A stretch of 64,000 nt of DNA from Archangium lansingense (GTDB lineage: Bacteria; Myxococcota; Myxococcia; Myxococcales; Myxococcaceae), in NCBI RefSeq assembly GCF_026626635.1, contig NZ_JAPNKA010000001.1:6944001-7008000 (forward strand), in the 5' to 3' direction. A program made the position numbers and the translations under genes. Shown in pieces: positions 18,433 to 27,070 of this stretch. Each line of letters opens with the position of its first letter. Within the stretch, counting starts at the first letter, position 1. The notes below the pieces were generated by a model. That model searched no databases. It was not told where the DNA came from and saw only the letters and a program-made list of their open reading frames with translations.

Positions 18433-18831
18433 GTGACCAAGTCGTCGCAGAGCCCGGAGTCCAAGCCGCTCACGCCCGTGGAGCTGGAGTTGATGCACAT
18501 CGTCTGGCGCAAGGGCGAGGTGAGCGTGGCGGACGTGCAGGAGGCGCTGCCGCCGGAGCGGAAGCTGGCCTACACGTCGGTGTCCACGGTGCTGCGCATC
18601 CTGGAGCAGAAGGGAGTGCTGCAGAGCCGGAAGGTAGGCCGAGGCCACCTGTACTCGGCGCTGCTGCCGCGCGAGGCCTACGAGGTCCAGAGCGTGCGCC
18701 ACCTGGTGGAGACGGTGTTCGACGGCACGCCCTCGGCGCTGGTGGAGCGGCTGGTGGAGGCCGTGCCGCTCTCGCCCGAGGAGGTGGAGCAGCTGCGCGC
18801 CCTGCTGAACAAGAAGGGGCCCAAGTCATGA
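18433..18831 (+). CDS. BlaI/MecI/CopY-family winged-helix repressor
   Basis: A 132-residue repressor. The winged-helix DNA-binding domain spans about residues 12-85 (LTPVELELMHIVWRKGEVSV, TSVSTVLRILEQKGVL), followed by a C-terminal helical dimerisation region (PLSPEEVEQLRALL). In the best-known members this region is cut by a partner BlaR1/MecR1 M56 protease to relieve repression. The start is a GTG at 18433 with GGAGG 10 bases upstream. Its stop overlaps the ATG of the M56 protease gene (ATGA), the classic repressor-sensor pairing. The operator-like palindromes just upstream support autoregulation. Confidence 0.92.
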   Translation: MTKSSQSPESKPLTPVELELMHIVWRKGEVSVADVQEALPPERKLAYTSVSTVLRILEQKGVLQSRKVGRGHLYSALLPREAYEVQSVRHLVETVFDGTPSALVERLVEAVPLSPEEVEQLRALLNKKGPKS

Positions 18832-20441
18832 GCGCCCCCCTGAGAGCGCTGGCCACGGGCTACGTGAGCGTGGCGGTCCTCCTCACGGTGGGCTTCGTGC
18901 TGCTGCGAGCCGCCCTGGCGCTCATGAGTCGACTGGGGCTGCCCCTGTCGGCGAGGCAGACGCTGACGGCCGGGAGGGCGACGCTGGCCCTGGCGCTCCT
19001 GCTGCCCCCTGCGTGCATGGCCGTACGAGGGCTGGTGCCCACCGGGCCCCTCTTCACCTTCGAGCGCTCCGTGGTGCGGCTCACCACGCGGCTGCCAGAG
19101 CCGGCCTGGAGCCCGCGTCCAGTCGCCACCGCGCCCAAGTCCACCGAGACGCCAGCCCCCTTCCCCGTGGGCCTGGCCGTTGGGCTGCTGCTCGGGACGG
19201 CGGCGGGGGTGCACTGCGCGCGGCAGCTGCGCCAGCACCTGCGGCTGATTCGCCGGCTCGAGTCCCTGCCCCGCGTGCGCCAGGTGGGCCGCGTGGCCGT
19301 GGTGCTCAACGACGCGGAGGACACCGCCTTCTCCACCTGGTTCCCGAGGAGAGCCCCCCACCCCAGCGCCTGGGTGGCCGTGCCCTCCCGCCTCCTGGAG
19401 GACACTGAGGGCCTGCGGATGACGGTCCTCCACGAGCTGCAGCACCACCGCCAGCGCGACACCATGGTTGCCTACGTGCGCCTGGCGCTCGGCGCGCTCT
19501 TCTTCTGGAACCCCGTGGTGCACGCCTTCGGACGGTGGCTCGCCACCTGCCAGGAACTGGCCTGCGACGAGGCGCTCGTGTCCGGCGGCAAGGCCCGCCC
19601 GCATGACTACGCCCGGTGCCTGCTCGAGGCCGCGCTGCGCACCACCCACGCCCCACCCCTTCCCGCCGGAGTCACCGGCATGGCTCACCCCACGAAAAGG
19701 AGGATCGAAATGCTGTTCCAGCTGCGTCCCAGCCGTCCCCACCGCACCGCCGGACTCGTCGCCGCAGTGGCCCTCACCCTCGCCCCGCTCGCCCTCTGGG
19801 CCCAGACCGCCACGCGCAGCCGCACGGTGACGCTCGCCGAGGCCCAAGCGCTCGCCCAGTCCTCCCAGCGTGAGGGAGACGTCACCGTGGTGGTGGACGA
19901 GCAGGTGGTGGAGAAGCTCAACAAGTTGGTGGGCACGCCCAAGGGCCGCGCCTTCATGAAGAAGGCCATGGAGAACCTGGCCACCCACCGCGAGGCGCTC
20001 ACCCGCACGCTGAGTGCCCGCAAGCTCCCCGAGGGCCTACTCGCCGTGGCGATGGTGGAGTCGGCGGTGACCAACATGCCGGAGGCCTCGAACCTGCCGT
20101 CGCTGGCGCCGGGTATGAGGGGCGCGGGGGTGTGGATGTTCATCCCCTCGACGGCGCGCCAGTACGGCCTCCGGGTGGACGCCGAGGTCGACGAGCGGCT
20201 GGACGTGGCGCGTGAGACGGAGGCCGCCGCGGCGCTCTTCTCCGACCTGTACGCCCGCTACAAGGACTGGCGCCTGGCGCTGGCGGCCTACAACCTGGGC
20301 GAGAAGAAGGTGGACCAGGTGATGAGCGAGACGGGCCTGCGCGACGCCAGCGAGCTGGCCCGGGGTGGGCACATCAACGATTACACCAGCACCGTGATGG
20401 CCGGACTCCTCATCCTGCGCAACCCGCACCTGCTCGACTGA
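18828..20441 (+). CDS. BlaR1-like M56 membrane protease fused to a lytic transglycosylase (SLT/MltD-like) domain
   Basis: A 537-residue fusion. The N-terminal half has several hydrophobic helices and an M56 protease core with the zinc motif HELQH (202-206), a following NP in FFWNPVVHAF, and ELACDE (243-248). This matches BlaR1/MecR1. A last hydrophobic helix (about 305-325, VALTLAPLALWAQ) leads to a C-terminal domain that is not a penicillin sensor. Instead residues about 385-530 look like a lytic transglycosylase: LLAVAMVESAVT with probable catalytic Glu411, GAGVWMFIPSTARQYG and LALAAYNLGE. Such domains cut or bind peptidoglycan glycan strands. The start overlaps the BlaI stop. The simplest reading is a cell-wall sensor that uses glycan binding or cleavage as its input. 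Hydrolysis has not been shown. Confidence 0.87.
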   Translation: MSAPLRALATGYVSVAVLLTVGFVLLRAALALMSRLGLPLSARQTLTAGRATLALALLLPPACMAVRGLVPTGPLFTFERSVVRLTTRLPEPAWSPRPVATAPKSTETPAPFPVGLAVGLLLGTAAGVHCARQLRQHLRLIRRLESLPRVRQVGRVAVVLNDAEDTAFSTWFPRRAPHPSAWVAVPSRLLEDTEGLRMTVLHELQHHRQRDTMVAYVRLALGALFFWNPVVHAFGRWLATCQELACDEALVSGGKARPHDYARCLLEAALRTTHAPPLPAGVTGMAHPTKRRIEMLFQLRPSRPHRTAGLVAAVALTLAPLALWAQTATRSRTVTLAEAQALAQSSQREGDVTVVVDEQVVEKLNKLVGTPKGRAFMKKAMENLATHREALTRTLSARKLPEGLLAVAMVESAVTNMPEASNLPSLAPGMRGAGVWMFIPSTARQYGLRVDAEVDERLDVARETEAAAALFSDLYARYKDWRLALAAYNLGEKKVDQVMSETGLRDASELARGGHINDYTSTVMAGLLILRNPHLLD

Positions 20442-20511
20442 GGGAGCCGCCCAGGGAGAAGTCCGCCCCCCCTGCGATAGTCCATTGCCGAAGGACCGGC
20501 GTTGGTCTTGA

Positions 20512-22965
20512 GTGCCCGGTCCCATGGTTGGCCTGCTTCTCCTCACCGTCGCCCTCACCACCGCCTCCGGACAGCTCCCGGTCCCCTCTTCGCCGGAGGA
20601 CCTCCTGGGGGAGACGGTGGAGCTTCAAGGCGACGTGCGCGTGGTGACGGAGCCGGACAAGATCCTCGTCGCCCGGAAGAACGCGGTGTTGCGCACGGGG
20701 GCGTCGGTCATCCGCGCCGATGAGATCACCTACAATCACACCACCCGGGTGGCGGAGGCCCGGGGGAACGTGCTGCTGGTGATGCGCGGCCTGGCCGGTT
20801 TCGCCGAGCACCTCACCCTGAACCTCCAGGACCGCACCCTGACCGCCGAGGGCACCAACGGTGGGGGCGCCTCCTTCGTACAGAAGGAGGGCGTGACGCC
20901 GGAGCTGCTCGGCGCGCAGGAGACCTCCGAGCAGCTCGCGAAGGTGGGCAAGAACGCCTTCTCCTTCACCACCAAGGGCTTCCGCTTCCTGGAGGATGGC
21001 GCGTACGCGTTGGAGGAGTCGTCCTTCACGCCCTGTGATTGCAACGTGCTCACACCGACCTGGCGCATCACCACGCGAGGCGCGGAGGTGAAGCCCGGGG
21101 AGAGCGCCTCCTTCACCCTGCCCATGGTGCAGGTGTACGGCGTGCCCGTCCTCGTGGCGCCGTGGCTCTACATCCCCCTGTCGAAGCGCGCGAGCGGCCT
21201 GCTCATGCCCGAGGTGACGGGCTCGGGCCTGAGTGGCCTCCAGGTGGATCAGCCGCTCTTCCTCACGCTCGGAGAGAGCTACGATCTCACGCTCAGCCCG
21301 GGGTACGCGTTCGGCACCGAGCCGAAGGATCCAACCCAGGGCTCGCTCGGAGTGAAGGGCCCGCGCCTCGCCACCGAGTTCCGGTACGCGCCCACCGCCA
21401 GCATCAATCCCCCGGGAAGGGTGTGGCTGCAGCTCCTCTATGACCTCAAGCCCGAGCGGGATCCGCTCAACCCGTTCGTGCTCGCGCCCGGCGCGCCGAT
21501 GCGAGGGCTGCGCGGCTGGGGCTTCCTGGAGCACCAGCAGAAGCTCGGGAACAACGTCTTCGCGCGGGCGGACGTGAAGCTCTACTCGGACGGCTTCCTC
21601 TTCGCGGATACCACGCCCAACTCCGGCTTCGGGCGCTCGTACTACTACATCCCCTCCACGGCCACGCTGTACCACCGGGGCCAGGACGACTACGCGGGGC
21701 TCGCCCTCGCCTACCGCCAGGACATCCGCTGGGGCTATCCACTGTTCAGCCAGGTCCAGCGCCCCACCGTCTTCCAAGAGCTGCCCACGCTGCGCTACTC
21801 CATCCCCACGGTGCCCCTGTTCGGCCCGCTCAACGGCAGCGTGGAGGTGGAGCTCTCGCGGCTCTCACCGCTCGGAGGGCTGCTGGGCGACGAGGGCACG
21901 GACGGCGTCTACTGGCCGCTGCTGCCGGATGCGGATGGCACGCAGGGCAACGGCGTCTTCGAGCCGGGCGAGCGCCAGGCACGCACCCGGCTGGACGTGA
22001 TGCCGCGCCTGAATGCCACCTTCGACTTGGGCGGCGTGCTGCGGCTCACGCCCTACCTGGCGTTTCGCGAGAGCCTCTACCTGTACGAGGCGACTCGGGA
22101 GGCAAACCACCGCGCATACGGGATGGTGGGCGCGTACCTGGACACGGAGCTGTCGCGGGTGTTCGGCGAGGGAGACAAGGCGATCCGCCACAGCATCACG
22201 CCCTCGGTGGAGCTGCGCGCGGTGCCGCGCGTCTTCGGCCAGAACGCCCCCCAGGTCTATGACGAGGTGGACGCCGCCGTGACCCCGGATGGGTTCTTCC
22301 AGGGGCAGGTGGCGCTGAGACAGAAGGTGCTCGGACGCGTGGGAGCCACCGGCACGCGGGAGCTGGCGCGGTTGGACGTGGCGCAGGGAGTGGACTTCCT
22401 CGAGCGGCGGTTGGGGGAGACCTCCGGACGCGTCCTGGCGGTTCTGGGACCGGTGACGGCGGAGGCCCGGGGGCGGCTCGACCTCTTCACCCCCAACGTG
22501 GACGAGCGGTTGACCCAGCTCGCGGCGAGGATCGGCTGGGACATCATCGCGAACAGGCTGAACGTGAGCGTCGGGTACGATCGGGCCCTCGCGAGTTCGG
22601 AGCAGGTGCGACGGCCCATCGACATGCTCCTGCCCCCGCCCCTTGCCCCCCAGGCCCTGAATCCGGATACGCCTGTGTCCTGCTCGAGCACGGCCGCCTT
22701 CGCCAACAAGCCGATCGACAACCTGAGTTTGAACGCCGGGGCCAACTTCCCGTTCGGTTTGAACGTGGGGTACGGAGTCGTGGTGCAGCGGAAGGATCCG
22801 GCGCGATGTGATGTGCCCGAGCTGTTCACCCAGGCGCTGACCGTCTCCTTCAGCCCCTCCTGCGAATGCTGGCGGATCAGTGCGCGGGCATCGGTGGGCC
22901 CCGGGACGAACTTCGACTGGGGCCTGAGTGTGACGGTGCTGAACCTGGGCACCTTCGGGCGCTGA
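20512..22965 (+). CDS. lptD: LptD-like LPS-assembly outer membrane protein
   Basis: An 817-residue outer membrane protein that, with LptE, inserts lipopolysaccharide into the outer leaflet. After a signal peptide (VGLLLLTVALTTASGQ) comes an OstA/LptA-like beta-jellyroll region (DEITYNHTTRVAEARGNVLL, about residues 65-110), then a long aromatic-rich beta-barrel region with the family stretch CDCNVLTPTWRI and VPVLVAPWLYIPLS (about 175-225). Cys residues in CDCN and near the C-terminus (CSST, RCDVP, CECW) could form the disulfides known to control LptD assembly. The start is either GTG 20512 or ATG 20524. It lies 70 bases after the M56-transglycosylase gene, so both concern the envelope. It ends 41 bases before the convergent Septu genes. 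Confidence 0.88.
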   Translation: MPGPMVGLLLLTVALTTASGQLPVPSSPEDLLGETVELQGDVRVVTEPDKILVARKNAVLRTGASVIRADEITYNHTTRVAEARGNVLLVMRGLAGFAEHLTLNLQDRTLTAEGTNGGGASFVQKEGVTPELLGAQETSEQLAKVGKNAFSFTTKGFRFLEDGAYALEESSFTPCDCNVLTPTWRITTRGAEVKPGESASFTLPMVQVYGVPVLVAPWLYIPLSKRASGLLMPEVTGSGLSGLQVDQPLFLTLGESYDLTLSPGYAFGTEPKDPTQGSLGVKGPRLATEFRYAPTASINPPGRVWLQLLYDLKPERDPLNPFVLAPGAPMRGLRGWGFLEHQQKLGNNVFARADVKLYSDGFLFADTTPNSGFGRSYYYIPSTATLYHRGQDDYAGLALAYRQDIRWGYPLFSQVQRPTVFQELPTLRYSIPTVPLFGPLNGSVEVELSRLSPLGGLLGDEGTDGVYWPLLPDADGTQGNGVFEPGERQARTRLDVMPRLNATFDLGGVLRLTPYLAFRESLYLYEATREANHRAYGMVGAYLDTELSRVFGEGDKAIRHSITPSVELRAVPRVFGQNAPQVYDEVDAAVTPDGFFQGQVALRQKVLGRVGATGTRELARLDVAQGVDFLERRLGETSGRVLAVLGPVTAEARGRLDLFTPNVDERLTQLAARIGWDIIANRLNVSVGYDRALASSEQVRRPIDMLLPPPLAPQALNPDTPVSCSSTAAFANKPIDNLSLNAGANFPFGLNVGYGVVVQRKDPARCDVPELFTQALTVSFSPSCECWRISARASVGPGTNFDWGLSVTVLNLGTFGR

Positions 22966-23006
22966 GCCCGGAAACGAGCGCCAGGAAATTCATCGACGGA
23001 GTGAGG

Positions 23007-23642
23007 CTAGAGAGCGCCTCCCGGGCGGTGAACGGGTTGCAGGGTTTGCGCATCGAAACAGTCCACCGGGGTTCCTGCGAACGCGGCGATGAGCCGCCGA
23101 CGCATATCCAGGTCCGAGGCGAAGACCGTCATCCAGATTGACCAGAACCCGAGCGCCGTCGCCTGATCGACGATGAGTTGCCTCGTGGTCTCGCTGTCGT
23201 CCTTGGCCAGACAGGCCCGCGCGTTCTTGGCACGTCCCCAGGCATCGAGGCGATGCATCCAGCGCCGGTCGCTCGCCTGCAACTGTGTCATTGGAGTCTT
23301 GTCGAGCCCGGTGAGCGCGATCGTGCGTTGCGCGCTCTTCCGCTGTTCATCCGTCAAACCCGGCGCCGGTCTCACGACCCCATCCTCGGCATAGGAGAAC
23401 GCACGGGCCGTGTTGTCGCGATCGGGCCAGTAGTAGCTGCCCGGTTTGATGGACTTGTCGCCCTTCGTGCTGTTGCAGTTCACGCAAGCGAGCAGGAAGT
23501 TGTCCCAGTCCAGCTCGTGCTTCGGATGGCGATGTTTCGGGAGGATGTGCTCGACAGCGAGGCTCGCATTGAGCTGGCTCTCGCAGAACGAGCAGTACTC
23601 ACCCAGCCGGGCGATCAGCTCACTTCGCCTCATAGTACGCAC
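23007..23642 (-). CDS. ptuB: HNH endonuclease, PtuB-like (Septu defence)
   Basis: A nuclease of about 210 residues. The HNH core lies near the N-terminus: YCSFCE, VEHILPK, WDNFLLACVNCNSTKG, giving two CxxC zinc pairs around the catalytic His, as in PtuB. The start is a GTG at 23642 or an ATG at 23633; either overlaps the 3' end of the ATPase gene by 14-23 bases, so translation is coupled. In Septu systems PtuA and PtuB form a complex in which PtuB cuts DNA when the ATPase is triggered during phage infection. No reverse transcriptase or retron RNA is seen nearby, so this is the simple two-gene form. Confidence 0.8.
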   Translation of the reverse strand: MRTMRRSELIARLGEYCSFCESQLNASLAVEHILPKHRHPKHELDWDNFLLACVNCNSTKGDKSIKPGSYYWPDRDNTARAFSYAEDGVVRPAPGLTDEQRKSAQRTIALTGLDKTPMTQLQASDRRWMHRLDAWGRAKNARACLAKDDSETTRQLIVDQATALGFWSIWMTVFASDLDMRRRLIAAFAGTPVDCFDAQTLQPVHRPGGAL

Positions 23643-24783
23643 GCGCCGCTGCCATCATTTCCTTGTGCCGGCGGCTGCGCTGGGGAACTTCGACACCCAT
23701 CACCGCTTCGGCGATGTCCTCGATGCTGCGGCTGGGGAGTGTCTCCCTCGCCGGGTCATCGAGGTTGATGAGCTCGTTCCTCCGCAAGGACTGGATGATG
23801 AACGGCGAGTGCGAGGTGGCCACGAACTGGATGGCCGGAAAGACGCTGCGCAGGTCGTCCACCACTTCACGCTGCCAGAGCGGATGCAGGTGCAGATCCA
23901 GCTCGTCGATGAGAACGATGCCCGGAGTATTCGAGGGGGCCAGCTCCCGCAAATGCGGGTTCAAGGTGGCGGTCCGGTACGCGATGTCGCCCACCATGGC
24001 CAGCATGTTGCGGACGCCATCACTCAGCATCTCGAAAGGCAGCTGCCTGTCCTGGTTGCGTGCGACCAGGGTACCGAGCCGTACGTCGTAGAGCACCTCA
24101 TCCCAACCGCGCAGGCACTGGCGAATGGAGTGCTTCACCGCGTCGAGCGTTCCGAGCTTCTGGCCCTTTTGAAGCTGGATCAGCTCCATCGTCTTGAACC
24201 AGGAGACGAAGCCCTTGTGGTCGGAGGAGGGATCGAGGCAGCCCGCGTAGCCTCGAAGCCTGGAGCCGGGCCGCAGGACGCGCGCACCGTCCGAAGCCTT
24301 GGAATGCCGCGTACGCCGCTGGAGCCACAACCGCCCCGTGCCGTAGTACGAGACGAGCGGGAGGGTGATCTCCGCACCTGCGCGCACCTGCTCGCTCCAG
24401 CGCTCCGCGAGCCGGGCCAGGTCACCGGCACCGCCGTGCGTCGTGTGCTTCTTCGGGCCTTCGAGGGTCCGCGTCCATTCCATGGGCGTGTCCCCGACGG
24501 TTCCGGAGCAGGTAATTCTCGATGGATAGATGGCCTCGAGGGAGGGCACATCCCCCAACCCATGCGTGACACGGCGAACGTCATCGCGGTGGATACCCGG
24601 AGGCGATGCGCCATCCAGGCCGAGAAAGATCGCCCCGGCCCCGATGGAGAGCGCATCGAGGATGGCCGTCTTCCCGGCGCCGTTATCACCGATGAGGAGG
24701 TTGAATGCTGGCGAGAGATCGAACGTACGGGACGCGAAGCCGCGAAAATTCTCGAGTTCGATGCTCTGGATCCTCATCCGCAC
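23620..24783 (-). CDS. ptuA: AAA/SMC-like ATPase, PtuA-like (Septu defence)
   Basis: A 387-residue ABC/SMC-type ATPase. It starts IQSIELENFRGF, typical of RecF/SMC-like and OLD-like ATPases, with Walker A GDNGAGKTAI (about residues 33-42), a signature-like LSDGVRNMLAMVGD, Walker B GIVLIDELDLHLHP and the switch region FVATSHSPFI. With the overlapping HNH gene this matches the PtuA-PtuB pair of Septu. The ATPase is thought to sense or hold the system inactive through ATP. The region is flanked by unrelated genes on both sides, as expected for a transferred defence island. No other defence genes were recognised close by. Confidence 0.8.
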   Translation of the reverse strand: MRMRIQSIELENFRGFASRTFDLSPAFNLLIGDNGAGKTAILDALSIGAGAIFLGLDGASPPGIHRDDVRRVTHGLGDVPSLEAIYPSRITCSGTVGDTPMEWTRTLEGPKKHTTHGGAGDLARLAERWSEQVRAGAEITLPLVSYYGTGRLWLQRRTRHSKASDGARVLRPGSRLRGYAGCLDPSSDHKGFVSWFKTMELIQLQKGQKLGTLDAVKHSIRQCLRGWDEVLYDVRLGTLVARNQDRQLPFEMLSDGVRNMLAMVGDIAYRTATLNPHLRELAPSNTPGIVLIDELDLHLHPLWQREVVDDLRSVFPAIQFVATSHSPFIIQSLRRNELINLDDPARETLPSRSIEDIAEAVMGVEVPQRSRRHKEMMAAARAYYEAK

Positions 24784-24894
24784 TCCTGCCAGGAACCGCC
24801 AAGCGGGTGGTTTGTACCCCTACAGGTGCTTCCAGCGCACGCGAATTTCCCCTCGGTTGAAAAGAAGGGCTGCCCTCCGGGCTTACGCGACGGA

Positions 24895-26865
24895 CTAGGA
24901 CGCGCGCTTCTTCCGGGGGCGGCCACTCCCACCCTGATCGCGCGGCCCGAGCACCCTGTCGGCGGGAAGGCCCGCGTCGAGCGCCTCGCGCAACCCGGGA
25001 GACAAGCCGTCCATCAGCAGCACCACCGAGGCGTTCGTCCAGGCGAAGCCCAGCGTCCGCTCGGACCTGGGGGCCAGGAGCACGCCGCGATCCGCTCCCT
25101 GGTTGCCGTACTCGACGGCCACCTCGGCCGACCGCCCCACCACGTCGTACTTCTCCTTCACGAGGCCGTTATGGCTCCCGGCGATGTCCAGCACCATGGA
25201 CAGCCAGCGGTAGGCCACCGCATCCGCCTCGGCGTGGAAGCCGTAACGGCGCAGGCCCTCCACCGCGATGATCTGGTGCGGCGCCCAGCCGAAGGGCCAG
25301 TCCCACTGCAGGTTCTCTCCGCCTGCCGCCTCGCGCGAAGCGCGGCTGCTGGAGGTCAAACCCCCGTCATGGAGGAAGCGCGGGAGCGCGGCGGCTACGA
25401 TGGCGGCCTCCTCGCGCGAGGCCCAGCCCGTCCACAGCGGATAGAAGGTGGCCAGGCACTCGTAGCGGGAGCGGCGTCCGGCCACGTAGTCATGGTCGAA
25501 GAACAGCCCCTGCTCCGCGTCCCAGAAGCGCGTGCGCATGGTGCGCGCCCGGGCCCTCGCCGCCTTCGCGTACCGGGCCGCCTTCAGCGAGTCCTCGCCC
25601 TCCACCTGACGGAGGATCCCCGCGAGCTCCATCTCGTACTGGAACAGCAGCGAGTTGAGGCACACCGGCTCGTGGTGGTGCGTGGCCGTGCCGAAGCGAT
25701 GGCACATGTCCCAGCCACTCTCGCGGATGGCCCGGTCGTGGCGGTGGAAGCCAGCGTCGTCCGGCCGCGAGTCGGCGTAGAACTGGGACAGGTCCTCGGC
25801 GTCGGGGCCCTCGGCATCATCCTTATAGCGGGAGAGCCCGCTCGGAGTGGCGCGAGCACCCGTGCGGAAGACCGTCTCGAGCTCCTGCTCGGCCATCCGG
25901 GCCACGCGCTTCAGCAGGCGCCGGTCCTCGCGCACCGCATGAAGCTCCAGGGCCAACCGAGGCATGAGCGGCGGCTGGGTACGCGACAGGTGGTAGCTGA
26001 GATTCGAGTTGGGGATCTTCCCGTAGTGCTCGATCTCGTAGAGCTGGTTCTCGAGCAGATCTCTCGCGAGCCCGTAGTGGCCGGAGGCCAGAGCACCGCG
26101 GGCATTGAAGTAGCTGTCCCAGCCGAACATCTGCACGAAGCGTCCGCCAGGAACGATGTACGGGCGCGGCAGGTAGAGCATCCCGGGCTGGCGCATGAGC
26201 GCCTCCCAGTCCCCGCGACCGCGAGGCTTCTGGAGCGGCACCATCTCCAGACCACCGGAGCGCCGAGCCTCGGCGCGCAGCTTCTTCAGGGCCTTGCGAT
26301 CACGCGCGGGCACATACACGCGCTGCTTGCCCTCCGGGTCCTTCACCGGCATCACCTGCAGCGCCTTCTTCAGGTCCTCGGCGCGATCCGAGCGGCGAAC
26401 GAGTCCCTTCCAGCCGTCGTCGATCAACCGGCGCAGCGTCTGGGTGCGCGGCTCCAGCATCCGCTCCACGGGGAGTCCGAGGGCCTCGCCCCGCCCTTCG
26501 AGCAGCTCCTCGGCGAGCACATCCGCGGCGTGCGAGAGCCGCTCCGCTCCAGCCAGCTCCAGACGCACGCCTGGGCCGATCTCGAGCTCCACCGCGAAGC
26601 GCAGCCCACCGTCCCGGGCGCGGCTGGCATCTCGCTCCGTGAGGCGACCGTCACCATCGAGGTCCAACGCCATCAGCACCTCGAAGGCGAGGCGCGCGCT
26701 GGACGTGGTGGCAGACAGAACCGGCGAGGCGAGTGGCTCCGCCGAGCGCTCGCGAGCGAGCCGCTGCGAGCGCGAGTTCTGGAGAGAAATGGTGGAGCGG
26801 GAAAGGCGCAGCGACGACGTCCGGGTGGGCACTCTTTCAACCTTCTGCGAGGAAGCAACGTGCAA
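24895..26865 (-). CDS. GH37 trehalase with an N-terminal EF-hand-like motif
   Basis: A glycoside hydrolase of up to 656 residues that splits trehalose into two glucoses. Both trehalase signatures are visible: PGGRFVQMFGWDSYF (about residues 240-254) and QWDWPFGWAPHQ (about 519-530), plus the GDW-type and RESGWDMCHRF stretches with acidic catalytic residues. Near residues 68-79 is a calcium-loop-like DLDGDGRLTERD, an EF-hand pattern. No signal peptide is evident. The start is uncertain: TTG at 26865 or GTG at 26832, the latter with AAGG eight to nine bases upstream. It is divergent from a secreted protein gene across a 205-base region with a palindrome. Trehalose protects myxobacterial spores, so a role in germination or osmotic recovery is plausible. 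Confidence 0.9.
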   Translation of the reverse strand: MHVASSQKVERVPTRTSSLRLSRSTISLQNSRSQRLARERSAEPLASPVLSATTSSARLAFEVLMALDLDGDGRLTERDASRARDGGLRFAVELEIGPGVRLELAGAERLSHAADVLAEELLEGRGEALGLPVERMLEPRTQTLRRLIDDGWKGLVRRSDRAEDLKKALQVMPVKDPEGKQRVYVPARDRKALKKLRAEARRSGGLEMVPLQKPRGRGDWEALMRQPGMLYLPRPYIVPGGRFVQMFGWDSYFNARGALASGHYGLARDLLENQLYEIEHYGKIPNSNLSYHLSRTQPPLMPRLALELHAVREDRRLLKRVARMAEQELETVFRTGARATPSGLSRYKDDAEGPDAEDLSQFYADSRPDDAGFHRHDRAIRESGWDMCHRFGTATHHHEPVCLNSLLFQYEMELAGILRQVEGEDSLKAARYAKAARARARTMRTRFWDAEQGLFFDHDYVAGRRSRYECLATFYPLWTGWASREEAAIVAAALPRFLHDGGLTSSSRASREAAGGENLQWDWPFGWAPHQIIAVEGLRRYGFHAEADAVAYRWLSMVLDIAGSHNGLVKEKYDVVGRSAEVAVEYGNQGADRGVLLAPRSERTLGFAWTNASVVLLMDGLSPGLREALDAGLPADRVLGPRDQGGSGRPRKKRAS

Positions 26866-26943
26866 GTTACACGAGTCCGCCTCGACGCCACATTCACCTC
26901 AGAAAGCCCGCCCGCTTCGCTGCTGGTCCGACGCTCCAACTGA

Positions 26944-26955
26944 TTTGACGTCAAA
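26944..26955. promoter_or_regulatory. perfect 12-base palindrome between divergent trehalase and secreted-protein genes
   Basis: TTTGACGTCAAA is a perfect dyad in the 205-base gap between the trehalase gene (minus) and the gene at 27071 (plus). Its position suits a dimeric regulator acting on one or both promoters. No known consensus is assigned. Confidence 0.35.
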
Positions 26956-27070
26956 CGTCCCATCGCACACACAGTCACAGAAAGTGCTCCAGGGAAGGGT
27001 TTGGAGCACCTCACGCGCTGACTACCCTGCGACCCGCTCCACCCGACCCCCACACCCTTGGAGACCCATC

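Noticed and set aside
18423..18827. An N-terminal extension of the M56-transglycosylase frame
   Set aside because: It lies over the BlaI-type gene in another frame. The ATG at 18828 overlaps the repressor stop, the usual arrangement.
23007..24783. A retron, because PtuA/PtuB pairs also serve as retron effectors
   Set aside because: No reverse transcriptase or structured msr/msd-like RNA lies next to the pair.
23446..26943. A 1,165-residue plus-strand open frame across the Septu and trehalase genes
   Set aside because: It runs antisense to three genes with clear motifs; its sequence is low-complexity His/Arg/Gln/Leu typical of GC-rich shadow frames.
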